Positions 10,560-19,808 of a stretch of 64,000 nt of DNA are shown piece after piece. Location: assembly GCF_004363775.1 (NCBI RefSeq), contig NZ_SNZE01000004.1, forward strand, positions 62,001 to 126,000, read 5' to 3'. The notes beneath the pieces were generated by a model. The model was not told the DNA's origin. It worked only from the letters and a program-made list of their open reading frames with translations, and searched no databases. This DNA is from Hydromonas duriensis. Its GTDB lineage: Bacteria > Pseudomonadota > Gammaproteobacteria > Burkholderiales > Burkholderiaceae. Both the position numbers and the translations under genes were made by a program. Numbering within the stretch: the first letter of the stretch is position 1; each line of letters starts with the position of its first letter.

Positions 10560-11294
10560 ATGTCAAATGCAAAAATTTTATTCGGTTTTCATGCGGTGCA
10601 AGCGCGATTGCGCGTCGCCGCCAGTTCTGTTCGCGAGGTGTATGTAGAACATGCAAGGGCAGACAAGCGTATGCAGAACTTCCTTGCCAGTTTGGTGCGT
10701 CTGAACATAGAGCCGCGTTTGGTCGATAAACACCGCTTAGACGGTATCGTTGGGCATAGTCGTCATCAAGGCGTAGCCGCTTTGGCGGGCGATATTCGTT
10801 TAGCGAATAGTGTGGATGAAGTGCTGGAAAATCTCAGCGTTCCGCCCCTTTTACTGGTGCTCGATGGCATCACCGACCCACACAACTTGGGTGCATGTTT
10901 GCGCGTGGCCGATGCTGCGGGGGTACACGCTGTGATTGCCCCAAAAGATAAGGCGGTTGGTATCAACGCCACGGTGGCTAAAGTGGCGTCAGGTGCGGCC
11001 GACCATGTACCTTATATTATGGTCACCAATTTGGCACGTACATTGCGCGAAATTAAAGAGCACGATGTATGGGTGGTTGGAACCGACGAAGAGGGCACAA
11101 GTGTATTGCACGATGCCAAAGTGGGTGGGGCGATTGCTTGGGTGATGGGCGCGGAAGGAGAAGGCATGCGTCGCTTGACTCGTGAAACCTGTGATGAGTT
11201 GGTGCGCATCCCGATGGCGGGTTCTGTGGCGAGCTTGAATGTTTCTGTGGCTGCGGGTGTGTGCTTGTTTGAGTCTGTGCGTCAGCGCGGTTGA
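10560..11294 (+). CDS. rlmB: 23S rRNA (guanosine-2'-O-)-methyltransferase RlmB
   Basis: A 244-residue SpoU-family (SPOUT, trefoil knot) methyltransferase, the length expected for RlmB, which 2'-O-methylates G2251 in the 23S rRNA peptidyl-transferase centre. An N-terminal substrate-binding domain begins [13 protein letters not shown]. The knot motifs are [32 protein letters not shown] and [20 protein letters not shown]. Start chosen at ATG 10560 to give the family length; an ATG two codons upstream (10554) is equally possible, and neither has a good Shine-Dalgarno sequence. The YpfJ-like gene follows after 21 bp, so the two are probably co-transcribed. Confidence 0.9.
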   Translation: MSNAKILFGFHAVQARLRVAASSVREVYVEHARADKRMQNFLASLVRLNIEPRLVDKHRLDGIVGHSRHQGVAALAGDIRLANSVDEVLENLSVPPLLLVLDGITDPHNLGACLRVADAAGVHAVIAPKDKAVGINATVAKVASGAADHVPYIMVTNLARTLREIKEHDVWVVGTDEEGTSVLHDAKVGGAIAWVMGAEGEGMRRLTRETCDELVRIPMAGSVASLNVSVAAGVCLFESVRQRG

Positions 11295-11315
11295 CAATGT
11301 GTTAGGGGAATTCAA

Positions 11316-12191
11316 ATGAACTTAGATTCAGTGAATGAAAGTGCGGATATTGAAGATCGCCGAGGTCGTACGGGAAGGGGAATCGGTGGTGGCGGTCGCT
11401 TGGGTATTGGGAGCTTGCTTTTGGCCGCCGTGGCTTATTTTGTCTTTGGCATCAGCCCGTCAACGACGTTGACTGGTTTAAGCACGGTTCAATCCATGTC
11501 AGCTGACTCTTCAACGGGTACGGCTGTTTCCAAAGGGACGTATACTAAAGACCAGCAGGCCGTATTTTCTTCTAAGGTCTTGCAAAGCACAAAAGAGGTG
11601 TGGTCGTCAGAATTCGCCGCGGCTGGCGGGCAGTACAAAGCCCCGACTTTGGTTCTATATGATGGTGTGACTCGCACGGCTTGTGGTACGGGAGACGCGG
11701 CGACAGGGCCTTTTTATTGCCCTGGTGACCAAAAAATTTATTTGGATTTATCATTTTTTCAACAAATGAGTAAGCAAATGGGGGCGGGCGGTGATTTTGC
11801 GCAAGCCTACGTGATTGCGCATGAAGTTGGTCATCATGTGCAAAATCAAATCGGTATCGAAGAAAAAGTCAGTGCGCGCCGCTCTCGCGTGTCAGAAGCT
11901 GAGGGCAATGCCTTGTCCGTTCGGGTTGAGCTACAAGCCGATTGTTTCGCTGGTGTTTGGGCGGCTAAAGCGGATGTGAACAGTCACATTTTGCAGCAGG
12001 GAGATATTGAAGAGGGGTTAAATGCCGCTCATCAAATTGGTGATGATTATTTGCAAAAGCAAGGTCAAGGTTATGTTGTGCCTGATAGTTTTACCCATGG
12101 CACTTCAGCACAACGCATGCGTTGGTTTAAACAAGGTCTACAAACAGCCGATTGGAAACAGTGCGACACATTCCGTGCCGCAAGTTTGTAA
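11316..12191 (+). CDS. ypfJ: YpfJ-like neutral zinc metallopeptidase
   Basis: A 291-residue protein of the putative neutral zinc metallopeptidase family (YpfJ/KPN_02809). It has a Gly/Arg-rich cytoplasmic N-terminus (GRTGRGIGGGGRLG), one membrane segment (about residues 31-50), and an outward-facing domain with the zinc motif HEVGHHVQ near residue 170 and the conserved downstream ELQADCFAGVWA. No substrate is established for the family, so proteolysis is inferred from the motif. GGGGA lies 6 bases before the ATG. It ends convergently with lon, separated by a shared terminator. Confidence 0.85.
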   Translation: MNLDSVNESADIEDRRGRTGRGIGGGGRLGIGSLLLAAVAYFVFGISPSTTLTGLSTVQSMSADSSTGTAVSKGTYTKDQQAVFSSKVLQSTKEVWSSEFAAAGGQYKAPTLVLYDGVTRTACGTGDAATGPFYCPGDQKIYLDLSFFQQMSKQMGAGGDFAQAYVIAHEVGHHVQNQIGIEEKVSARRSRVSEAEGNALSVRVELQADCFAGVWAAKADVNSHILQQGDIEEGLNAAHQIGDDYLQKQGQGYVVPDSFTHGTSAQRMRWFKQGLQTADWKQCDTFRAASL

Positions 12192-12248
12192 TCCAGGCGT
12201 TTTTTCAGACGCTGTGTGATGCTACCCCTTTTATAAAACCAATTAAAA

Positions 12249-12281
12249 AAGCCCCCAGCGTTTGATTGCTGGGGGCTTAAA
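12249..12281. terminator. bidirectional terminator between ypfJ and lon
   Basis: A GC-rich stem (AAGCCCCCAGCG pairing with GCTGGGGGCTT) is flanked by A-run and T-run on opposite sides, so it can stop transcription from either converging gene. Confidence 0.85.
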
Positions 12282-12304
12282 AAATGAGTCAAATGGGCAT
12301 TCGC

Positions 12305-14797
12305 TTAATGCGCCAAACCTTCCGACTTAACGGCCGCGGCACTCGGAACGTCAGGCACAACGATTTCAGGTTCTATAATCGGAGTCAATGGTCGTTCCAA
12401 TGCGTGTTGCAACACCTCTTCAATCCATTTCACTGGAATGATGTCAATGCCGTTTTTCACGTTGTCGGGTATTTCGGCTAAGTCCTTGACGTTTTCATGT
12501 GGAATTAAAGCAACGGTGATGCCGCCGCGTAAAGCCGCGAGCAATTTTTCTTTCAAACCACCAATTGCAAGCACTTCACCACGCAAAGTGATTTCCCCCG
12601 TCATGGCCACATTTGATTTAACAGGGTTATCTGTTAAAGCCGAAACCAACGCCGTGGTCATGGCAATACCTGCCGATGGACCATCTTTTGGCGTCGCACC
12701 CTCTGGCACATGGACGTGAATGTCTTTTTTATCAAACACGGTGTTGCTGATACCCAAGGCGTTCGCGCGTGCGCGGACTACGGTACGGGCAGCTTCGACC
12801 GACTCTTTCATCACGTCACCCAAAGAGCCAGTGCGCGTCATGATGCCCTTGCCAGGCATGACTTGCGCTTCGATGGTGAGCAACTCGCCGCCGACTTCTG
12901 TCCATGCCAAGCCTGTGACCTGTCCGACTTTATTTTCTTTTTCAGCGATACCGAAACTAAAACGATGCACGCCTAAGAAGTGTTCGATATTGCTGCTGTC
13001 GATGGTAACGGTTTTAAGGTCTTTGTTCAGCAACAGCATTTTCACGGCTTTGCGGCACAACTTTGAAATGTCTCTTTCAAGCGAGCGCACGCCTGCTTCG
13101 CGCGTATAGTAACGAATGATGTCGCGCAAGGCTTCGACCTTAACGTCTAACTCGCCCGCTTTCAAGCCATTGTTTTTCAACTGTTTTGGCAATAAATATT
13201 TTTGCGCAATTGATAATTTCTCGTCCTCGGTATAACCCGATAAGCGGATGACTTCCATGCGGTCAAGCAATGGGCCTGGAATGTTGAGAGAGTTCGACGT
13301 TGCGACAAACATGACATCAGACAAGTCAAAATCAACTTCAACATAGTGGTCGGAGAACGTATGGTTTTGTTCTGGGTCAAGTACTTCGAGCAAGGCCGAG
13401 GCTGGGTCGCCACGAAAATCCATGCCCATTTTGTCCACTTCATCCAATAAAAACAATGGGTTGCGAACGCCGACCTTGGTTAGGCTTTGTAAAATGCGAC
13501 CCATCATCGCGCCAATGTACGTGCGGCGGTGTCCTCGGATTTCTGACTCGTCGCGTACCCCGCCAAGAGCCATGCGCACAAATTTTCGATTGGTGGCTCG
13601 AGCAACCGATTGCCCCAACGAGGTTTTGCCCACGCCTGGGGGCCCGACCAAGCATAAAATCGGTGATTTGTTTTTTTCAACGCGCTGTTGCACGGCGAGG
13701 TATTCCAATACGCGCTCTTTGACTTTCTCAAGTCCGTAGTGGTCTTCGTTTAAAATGGCTTCAGCTTTAGCCAAGTCATTGTTTGGCTTGGTTTTTTTCT
13801 TCCACGGCAAGCTGACTAAAGTTTCGAGGTAGTTGCGCACCACGCCTGCTTCGGCAGACATGGGCGACATCAATTTGAGTTTTTTCAACTCGGCATCGGC
13901 TTTGTCACGCGCCTCTTTAGGCATGCGCGCCGCAATGATTTTTTTCTCAAGTTCCTCAATGTCTGCGCCTTCTTCGCCTTCGCCCAGTTCTTTTTGAATG
14001 GCTTTGACTTGTTCGTTCAAATAGTACTCGCGTTGGCTTTTTTCCATTTGGCGTTTGACACGACCACGGATGCGTTTTTCGACTTGGAGGATGTCGATTT
14101 CAACTTCCATTTGATGCAATACATCTTCCAAGCGGGTTTTGACGCTGCGCAATTCGAGCAACTCTTGCTTGAGTTCCAATTTGATGGGCAAATGAGCAAC
14201 GATGGTATCGGCTAAATGCGCGCCATCATCAATGGCTGCCAGTGAGTTTAAAATCTCATCAGGAATTTTTTTATTCAATTTGACGTATTGTTCAAATTGA
14301 GTCAAAACGGTGCGACGCAAGGCCTCGACTTCTGCAGCATCGGCTTCCGTGTCGATTAAGTCATTGACCGAACAGGCCAAATAGCCATCTTTTTCAATAA
14401 TGTTCGATAAATTGGCGCGCTTCTCACCTTCAACCAGTACTTTGACTGTACCGTCGGGCAGTTTTAACATTTGCAAAATGCGCGCAACGCAACCCACTTT
14501 GTACAAGTCGTTGCCGTCTGGATTATCCTTTTCGGGGCTTTTTTGCGCCACCAGCACGACATTCAGTTCTGCTGCACTGGCCGCCTCAAGAGCGCGGATG
14601 GATTTTTCGCGACCGACAAACAGTGGAATGACCATGTGTGGGAATACGACGACATCGCGTAAAGGCAAGAGGGGAAGCGAGTCGTTATTTTTGAGGTCAG
14701 CGGCCGTAGGGAGTGTTGCCACTGTGGGCGCAGTTTCTTCGCCCACGGATTTTTTTACACGCGGAGCGCGCGGTTTTTTGATGGATTCTTCAGACAT
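12305..14797 (-). CDS. lon: ATP-dependent protease Lon (La)
   Basis: An 830-residue LonA protease. The N-terminal substrate-binding domain starts after a 40-residue basic/acidic leader (LPLLPLRDVVVFPHMVIPLF). Then comes the AAA+ module with Walker A GPPGVGKTS near residue 383 and Walker B FLLDEVDK, and the C-terminal peptidase domain with catalytic Ser in KDGPSAGIAM (about 707) and Lys in GGLKEKLLAA. Lon degrades misfolded and specific regulatory proteins in the cytoplasm. AAGGAG sits 8 bases ahead of the ATG. It is somewhat longer than E. coli Lon (784 residues), mainly at the N-terminus. I looked for a heat-shock promoter upstream and found only weak resemblance. Confidence 0.97.
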   Translation of the reverse strand: MSEESIKKPRAPRVKKSVGEETAPTVATLPTAADLKNNDSLPLLPLRDVVVFPHMVIPLFVGREKSIRALEAASAAELNVVLVAQKSPEKDNPDGNDLYKVGCVARILQMLKLPDGTVKVLVEGEKRANLSNIIEKDGYLACSVNDLIDTEADAAEVEALRRTVLTQFEQYVKLNKKIPDEILNSLAAIDDGAHLADTIVAHLPIKLELKQELLELRSVKTRLEDVLHQMEVEIDILQVEKRIRGRVKRQMEKSQREYYLNEQVKAIQKELGEGEEGADIEELEKKIIAARMPKEARDKADAELKKLKLMSPMSAEAGVVRNYLETLVSLPWKKKTKPNNDLAKAEAILNEDHYGLEKVKERVLEYLAVQQRVEKNKSPILCLVGPPGVGKTSLGQSVARATNRKFVRMALGGVRDESEIRGHRRTYIGAMMGRILQSLTKVGVRNPLFLLDEVDKMGMDFRGDPASALLEVLDPEQNHTFSDHYVEVDFDLSDVMFVATSNSLNIPGPLLDRMEVIRLSGYTEDEKLSIAQKYLLPKQLKNNGLKAGELDVKVEALRDIIRYYTREAGVRSLERDISKLCRKAVKMLLLNKDLKTVTIDSSNIEHFLGVHRFSFGIAEKENKVGQVTGLAWTEVGGELLTIEAQVMPGKGIMTRTGSLGDVMKESVEAARTVVRARANALGISNTVFDKKDIHVHVPEGATPKDGPSAGIAMTTALVSALTDNPVKSNVAMTGEITLRGEVLAIGGLKEKLLAALRGGITVALIPHENVKDLAEIPDNVKNGIDIIPVKWIEEVLQHALERPLTPIIEPEIVVPDVPSAAAVKSEGLAH

Positions 14798-15111
14798 TTT
14801 TCACTCCTTAGTAAGTCAAAAAGCACAATACAGCTTTTTTAAGTTTGGGTGGCCCTTGGGATGTTGCATGAGCCAATAGCTCTCATTTGAGGGCAGTGAA
14901 GTAAAAAACAAGGTCGAATGCGTTAAAAGGCGTTCATTCGGCCTGACTTGATTATAATTGATTTAAATCTGTTGGTTGTAAAGCATAATCGCTTTGTTAA
15001 TGAGCGCTTTTGTATGGTTGTTATCGTTGCTCTTAATAAAAAGACCTTGACGTGAGTCAAGGTCTTTTAAGTTAAGTGGGTTAAGTGGTTAAATGCGGTT
15101 ATGTATGTTGA
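14798..15111. other. lon upstream region (no gene seen)
   Basis: This 314-bp stretch holds the lon ribosome site and promoter region at its left end and, at its right end, the terminator of the acid phosphatase gene. The centre is A+T-rich. No open frame or RNA gene could be supported. Confidence 0.6.
15039..15070 (-). terminator. terminator after acid phosphatase
   Basis: AAAAGACCTTGAC and GTCAAGGTCTTTT form a perfect inverted repeat with a five-base loop, 41 bases beyond the stop codon of the minus-strand phosphatase; the minus strand reads into TTTTTATT. Confidence 0.85.
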
Positions 15112-15975
15112 TTAAGGTTGCCATGTTGATTGGGTGGCGGCCTTTTTGAGTATCTCGCGGTTTTTGTCATTGGCGGGTGGTTCTGATTCGCCAAAAATGG
15201 CACGCATCCAGTGACCATCCAAAGGATTGGGCATGACGATAAATTTACGACCAAACATTTCTTTGTCCTCCTCCATGAGTTGGGTGCGTTGGTCAACGTT
15301 TTTAGTGTAGTACTTGCGCTGAAAATCATTTAAGTTGTCGCCCAAATAGACGACCACATCATATTTTTCGGCAATGTTCTTTTGAGAAGGTTCTTTGTTG
15401 GAGCTGTCGCGCAAGATGGTCACATGTTCAGCATCTGCGTTTGGAAATCCTAAGGCTTTCATATTGGCAATCGCGTATTCAAAGGTCTTTTCACCTTGAT
15501 CGCGACTGGAGACATAAAAAATTTCAACGCCTTTGTTCTTTACATCATTTAAAAAGTCTTGTGCCCCCGCGGTAGCGGCAATGGTGTTGGAGGGTACCCA
15601 TTTATCCCATACAGCGTCATCGAAAAAATCCTTGTTGTTTTGAATCAGGTTCCCCCAATAGGCGCTGGCATCAAACAAAGTTTCATCCAAGTCACTGATA
15701 ATGGCAAGTGGCTTGTCTTTTTTCTTGTGCTTTTTTAAAGCGGCATCGACTCGCTCTTTAGCGATGTTAAATGCTTGATGATACAAGGCTTTATTTTCTG
15801 CTGCGGTTTGTTTCCACGCCGCAGCGACCATGAGGTTATTGGATAAACCATCACCTGTTGGACCTTGTTTGTTGGTCAGTGCCTCTTCGGCAAAAGCAGT
15901 GGTGGATAGGCTTAAACAAAGCGCAGCAATGAGTGCGGTAAGAGGGCGGCGTGGTTTTTGTGTGTTGACAAACAT
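15112..15975 (-). CDS. e(P4)-type periplasmic acid phosphatase (HAD IIIB)
   Basis: A 287-residue secreted phosphatase. A signal peptide ends at TTAFA-EE (no lipobox Cys is present, so it is probably soluble, unlike Haemophilus e(P4)). HAD motifs follow: catalytic DLDETLFD (nucleophile and acid Asp), FYVSSRDQG (motif II), and GDNLNDF (motif IV). The segment AAAWKQTAAENKALYHQAFN resembles the family's N-terminal helix. Relatives hydrolyse nucleoside monophosphates and other phosphomonoesters in the periplasm, feeding nucleoside or cofactor salvage. GGAGACCTC precedes the ATG. The upstream region contains an 11-bp palindrome at 16060 (listed separately). Confidence 0.85.
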   Translation of the reverse strand: MFVNTQKPRRPLTALIAALCLSLSTTAFAEEALTNKQGPTGDGLSNNLMVAAAWKQTAAENKALYHQAFNIAKERVDAALKKHKKKDKPLAIISDLDETLFDASAYWGNLIQNNKDFFDDAVWDKWVPSNTIAATAGAQDFLNDVKNKGVEIFYVSSRDQGEKTFEYAIANMKALGFPNADAEHVTILRDSSNKEPSQKNIAEKYDVVVYLGDNLNDFQRKYYTKNVDQRTQLMEEDKEMFGRKFIVMPNPLDGHWMRAIFGESEPPANDKNREILKKAATQSTWQP

Positions 15976-16059
15976 GAGGTCTCCAGTCGTTTTATTGTGT
16001 TTAGTTTTATTGTGTGTAGCGGTGTGTCTGTACTTAGACGATTCATACTAATGTTCGTT

Positions 16060-16072
16060 CAGACAGTCTGTC
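16060..16072. promoter_or_regulatory. short palindrome upstream of acid phosphatase
   Basis: CAGACAGTCTG and the overlapping GACAGTCTGTC are both perfect 11-bp palindromes, about 85 bp ahead of the acid phosphatase start. They could be an operator, but no regulator gene is adjacent and such short palindromes do arise by chance. Confidence 0.25.
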
Positions 16073-16107
16073 AATAGTTCTTTAATCGTCTATTGCGAGT
16101 GGAGGTT

Positions 16108-16866
16108 TTAAAAAGATGTTTGGGCTTGGCACACAGGGCAGTATGGATTGCGTTGTAAAGACAAGCGTTGCCATTCCATGAGTCGTGCATCAAGGGTCAA
16201 CAATTGACCGACTAGGGGTTGTTTCATTTGGACGATGATTTTTAGTGCTTCTGCGGCTTGCATCGCCCCGATGATGCCAACCAGTGGCGCAAATACGCCG
16301 AGTGTGGCGCAAGGTTCATTATTAAAGTTTGATTCAGGTGGGAATAAACAGGCGTAGCAGGGCGAGTCGTCATCGCGCGAGTCAAAAACGCTGATTTGTC
16401 CTTCGAAACGAATTGCCGCCCCAGACACCAAGGGCACGCGGTGTTGAACGCACAGTCGGTTAATCATTTGGCGGGTTTCAAAATTATCCGAACAGTCAAG
16501 CACGACAGAGATGTGCGGCAGCAGTGGGTTCAATGTGTCTGCATCGGCCCGTTGTGCCCGTGCATTCACGCCTACATCAGGATTGATTGATTGAAGTTGT
16601 GCTTGAGCTGAAGCGACTTTTGTTAATCCTAGCGAATCAGTGGTGTGGATGATTTGTCGCTGCAAGTTAGATAATTCGACCACATCGTCATCAATAAGCG
16701 TTAAATGCCCTACGCCGCTGGCGGCTAAATACAAAGCTGCGGGCGAACCCAAACCGCCCGCGCCGACAATTAAAACATGGCTGGCCAGTATGCGTTCTTG
16801 CCCCAAAATGTCGATGTCGGCCAACTGAATGTGGCGTGCATAGCGTAAGAGTTGTGTATCGTTCAT
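16108..16866 (-). CDS. moeB: MoeB/ThiF-family adenylyltransferase
   Basis: A 252-residue E1-like enzyme that activates a ubiquitin-like sulfur carrier (MoaD, possibly ThiS) by adenylating its C-terminal glycine, for molybdopterin or thiamine synthesis. Visible: RYARHIQL at the N-terminus, nucleotide-binding GAGGLGSPAALYLA near residue 37, DDDVVELSNLQRQI, CSDNFETR, two zinc-ligand pairs CYAC and CPVC, and the conserved Cys in EPCATLGVFAPLVG (about 185). The presence of both CxxC pairs fits MoeB. It is the upstream gene of a minus-strand pair with the phosphatase but has no obvious functional link to it. Confidence 0.88.
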   Translation of the reverse strand: MNDTQLLRYARHIQLADIDILGQERILASHVLIVGAGGLGSPAALYLAASGVGHLTLIDDDVVELSNLQRQIIHTTDSLGLTKVASAQAQLQSINPDVGVNARAQRADADTLNPLLPHISVVLDCSDNFETRQMINRLCVQHRVPLVSGAAIRFEGQISVFDSRDDDSPCYACLFPPESNFNNEPCATLGVFAPLVGIIGAMQAAEALKIIVQMKQPLVGQLLTLDARLMEWQRLSLQRNPYCPVCQAQTSF

Positions 16867-16977
16867 GGTTCTATTTTAACAAACAATGATTTGAAAATTA
16901 TATGAGTCATTGGTCGTATCCTGACAAACTGCGCTAAAATGCGCCATTTCCCTTATTTAGACGACTTCGGATTTTTT

Positions 16978-18348
16978 ATGCATATTCACATTCTCGGTAT
17001 TTGCGGTACATTCATGGGCGGCATTGCGGCGATTGCCAAGCAAGCAGGCTACAAAGTGACAGGTTGTGATGCCAACGTGTATCCGCCGATGAGCACTCAA
17101 CTTGAAGCACAAGGCATTGAGTTGATTAGTGGCTTTGATGCGTCACAAACTGAGTTGAACCCTGATGTGTATGTGATTGGCAATGTGGTGTCGCGTGGTA
17201 ACCCGCTGATGGAAGCGATTTTAGACCAAGGGTTGCCGTACATTTCGGGGCCGCAATGGTTGGGCGAAACCGTACTCAAGGATAAATGGGTGCTGGCGGT
17301 GGCGGGCACACATGGCAAGACCACGACGTCGTCAATGTTGGCTTGGATTTTGCAAGATGCAGGATTGAACCCTGGCTTTTTGATTGGCGGTGTGCCAAAC
17401 AATTTTGGCATTTCTGCCCGCTTGACCGATGATCCATTTTTTGTGATTGAAGCGGATGAATACGACACCGCGTTTTTTGATAAACGAAGTAAATTCGTGC
17501 ATTACCGCCCACGCACCGCGATTTTGAACAACCTCGAATTTGACCACGCTGATATTTTTAAAGACTTGGCCGCGATTCAAACCCAATTCCATCACCTTGT
17601 GCGTACAATTCCGAGCAACGGTTTAATTGTCTCTAATGCGCACGAAGCGGCGTTGGATGAGACTTTAGACAAAGGTGCTTGGACGCCCGTGGCACGCTTT
17701 GCGGATGATACGCGAGCAGCCGATTGGCAAATTGCCAATGTGGGTGATGATGACAGCTTTGACGTGTTGTTCAAAGGCGAGTTTCAAGGGCGCGTGCATT
17801 GGAATGTGACAGGTGCGCACAACCGCTTGAACGCCCTTGCGGCCATAGCGGCCGCCCGTCATGTGGGCGTTGAACCTAAACACGCGATTGAGGCTTTTTC
17901 ACGTTTTGAAATGGTGAAACGTCGTATGGAAGTTAAAGGCGTGGTGAACGACATCACGGTTTATGATGACTTTGCGCATCATCCTACTGCGATTACTTTG
18001 ACCGTTGCGGGTCTGCGCAAGCGCGTGGGGCAGGCGCGAGTCTTGGCCGTGCTCGAGCCACGTTCAAACACGATGAAACTCGGGGTGATGAAAGCGCAAT
18101 TGCCTGACTCACTCAAAGAAGCGGACTTGGTGTTTGGTTACGGCGAGAGCGGTGCAGGCAAAAACGCACTCGGCTGGGACTTGGCCGAATCGCTGTCGCC
18201 GCTCGGGGATAAAGCACAGGCTTTTGATAATATAGACAACTTAGTGAAAGCGGTGCAAGCTGTTGCGCAAGCAGGTGACCATGTGTTGGTCATGAGCAAT
18301 GGCGGTTTTGGTGGCGTGCATCAAAAATTATTAGACGCCCTAAAATAG
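16978..18348 (+). CDS. mpl: UDP-MurNAc:L-Ala-gamma-D-Glu-mDAP ligase Mpl
   Basis: A 456-residue Mur-ligase-family enzyme matching Mpl in length. It joins recycled murein tripeptide directly to UDP-MurNAc in the cytoplasm, salvaging peptidoglycan. Visible: N-terminal HIHILGICGTFMGG, ATP loop AGTHGKTTTSSM near residue 108, metal/substrate region EADEYDTAFFDKRSKFVHY, LNNLEFDHADIF, GAHNRLNALAAIAAA, and DFAHHPTAI. EADEYD-AFFDKRSKF is characteristic of Mpl rather than MurC. Start chosen at ATG 16978 rather than the in-frame ATG 13 codons upstream, by length and the standard N-terminus. AnmK at 31039 and NagA at 61643 are further recycling enzymes in this window. Confidence 0.95.
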   Translation: MHIHILGICGTFMGGIAAIAKQAGYKVTGCDANVYPPMSTQLEAQGIELISGFDASQTELNPDVYVIGNVVSRGNPLMEAILDQGLPYISGPQWLGETVLKDKWVLAVAGTHGKTTTSSMLAWILQDAGLNPGFLIGGVPNNFGISARLTDDPFFVIEADEYDTAFFDKRSKFVHYRPRTAILNNLEFDHADIFKDLAAIQTQFHHLVRTIPSNGLIVSNAHEAALDETLDKGAWTPVARFADDTRAADWQIANVGDDDSFDVLFKGEFQGRVHWNVTGAHNRLNALAAIAAARHVGVEPKHAIEAFSRFEMVKRRMEVKGVVNDITVYDDFAHHPTAITLTVAGLRKRVGQARVLAVLEPRSNTMKLGVMKAQLPDSLKEADLVFGYGESGAGKNALGWDLAESLSPLGDKAQAFDNIDNLVKAVQAVAQAGDHVLVMSNGGFGGVHQKLLDALK

Positions 18349-18413
18349 TTTTGAATCACGTTGGGCGATTGTTTAAAAGCCGATAAAAATTTAGAAAAGG
18401 CAGAGAGGGAAGC

Positions 18414-19031
18414 ATGACGTCATATGTGTTGTTCATTATCATGGCGGTGTTGACCATTTTGAGCCCTGGACCTGGGGTCTTAAAATCAGTCACTAACGCC
18501 TTGAATTATGGGTTTAAATCCGCGTTGGTCGGCGTTTTGGGTTTGTCGACAGGTGTGTTTTGTGTGGCGACGCTGTCCGCGACCAGCCTTGGGGCGTTGT
18601 TGGCGGCCTCGCAAACCGCTTTTGATGTACTTAAATATTGTGGTGCGGCCTATTTGATTTATTTGGGGGTTAAGTTGTGGCTTTCGCCTGCGATTGAGTT
18701 TGACCGTACATCTAAAACGGCTGCGTCATACCGACGTCTGTTTGTAGAGGGTTTGCTTTTTCAGTTTTCTAATCCAAAAGCGTTGGTCTTCTTTTTGTCG
18801 GTTTTTCCACAGTTTATCAACCACGAACAGAATTATGCGACGCAGTTTGCGACTTTGGTGCTGACGTTTTGCGTGTTATTGATTGTGATACATACGACAT
18901 ATGCTTTTTTTGCCCACAAGGTACAGTCCTTTTTAAAAACAGGTCGTGGCGGGCGCATCATGAATCGCATGGGTGGTTCTGCATTTATCGGCTTCGGCGT
19001 GTTGTTGGCGAGTTCTAAAAAAGGCGCTTAA
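18414..19031 (+). CDS. LysE/RhtB family exporter
   Basis: A 205-residue inner-membrane protein with about six hydrophobic segments and the family motif SPGPGVLKSVTNALNYG at residues 18-34; NPKALVFFLSVFPQF in the middle is also diagnostic. Role: export of an unidentified amino acid or metabolite. AGAGGGA precedes the ATG. It is 65 bp after mpl and 27 bp before the YqiA-like esterase, so probably in one transcript. It differs clearly from the LysE-type protein at 4551. Confidence 0.85.
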   Translation: MTSYVLFIIMAVLTILSPGPGVLKSVTNALNYGFKSALVGVLGLSTGVFCVATLSATSLGALLAASQTAFDVLKYCGAAYLIYLGVKLWLSPAIEFDRTSKTAASYRRLFVEGLLFQFSNPKALVFFLSVFPQFINHEQNYATQFATLVLTFCVLLIVIHTTYAFFAHKVQSFLKTGRGGRIMNRMGGSAFIGFGVLLASSKKGA

Positions 19032-19058
19032 AAGCGTCCGCATACAAAGGAGAAACTT

Positions 19059-19625
19059 ATGAAGTTATTGTATTTGCATGGCTTCCGCTCCAGCCCCGAC
19101 TCACCTAAAGCAATTGATATTGCGCATTATTGCCAATCTCAAGGTGAGGCCGATGTGGTGATTCCACAGTTACCCGTCTCGCCCAAATCGTCCATTCGGT
19201 TATGTGAAACGCTGATTGCAACACATCAAATTGACACCGTTTGTGGCTCATCATTGGGTGGGTTTTATGCCATATATCTTGCCGAGAAATATGGTCTGCG
19301 CTGTGCGGTCATTAATCCTGCCATTACGCCTTGGAATGAGCTTAAACAAGAGCATTTGCAAGACCGCTATTATGTCGATGAGATTGCGCCTGAAGACGCT
19401 GTTCACTATTTGGCAGAGTTACACTATTACCACGTTCCACAGTTGACTGATTTGAAACGATATTTATTGCTGGTGGCTTTAGGAGACGAGGTGTTGAGTC
19501 CTAGGCAAATGCGCGATTATTTTAAGGGTGCGAATGAAATTGTGGTTGAAGGCGGCGACCATACCTTAAATGGTTTTGGTGGGCACTTGGATGATTTAAT
19601 GACCTTTTTATTGGGGACGCGTTGA
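19059..19625 (+). CDS. YqiA/YcfP-type alpha/beta hydrolase (esterase)
   Basis: A 188-residue compact alpha/beta hydrolase. It begins LLYLHGFRSSPDSPKA and has the nucleophile elbow GSSLGGFYA near residue 64, with a likely acid in GDEVLSPRQM and catalytic His in EGGDHTLNGF. Family members (YqiA, UPF0227) show esterase activity on short acyl esters; the physiological substrate is not known. AAGGAG lies 7 bases before the ATG. It follows the LysE-type gene closely. About 180 bp with no gene separates it from the tct operon. Confidence 0.82.
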   Translation: MKLLYLHGFRSSPDSPKAIDIAHYCQSQGEADVVIPQLPVSPKSSIRLCETLIATHQIDTVCGSSLGGFYAIYLAEKYGLRCAVINPAITPWNELKQEHLQDRYYVDEIAPEDAVHYLAELHYYHVPQLTDLKRYLLLVALGDEVLSPRQMRDYFKGANEIVVEGGDHTLNGFGGHLDDLMTFLLGTR

Positions 19626-19808
19626 GTTTTGGCTGAACGCTCATTTTTAACTGAACCAAGCGTTTCGGTGCAAAACAAATCGTTTGAATGTAAGCGCGCA
19701 AAACCGCTTGCAATATGTCGAGTATTTGTGGAACAATGATTTGATATCAATATTTTTACATTTTTAATAATAATTTTAATTTCAACAACCCCGTCAAAGG
19801 AGACAATG

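Noticed and set aside
12438-14879. Plus-strand frames opposite lon
   Set aside because: Complementary reading of a high-confidence lon gene; low-complexity products with no motif.
14798-14960. Heat-shock (sigma-32) promoter ahead of lon
   Set aside because: The best candidate, CTTGTTT with CCCTCAAAT 12 bp later on the minus strand, matches too poorly to call.
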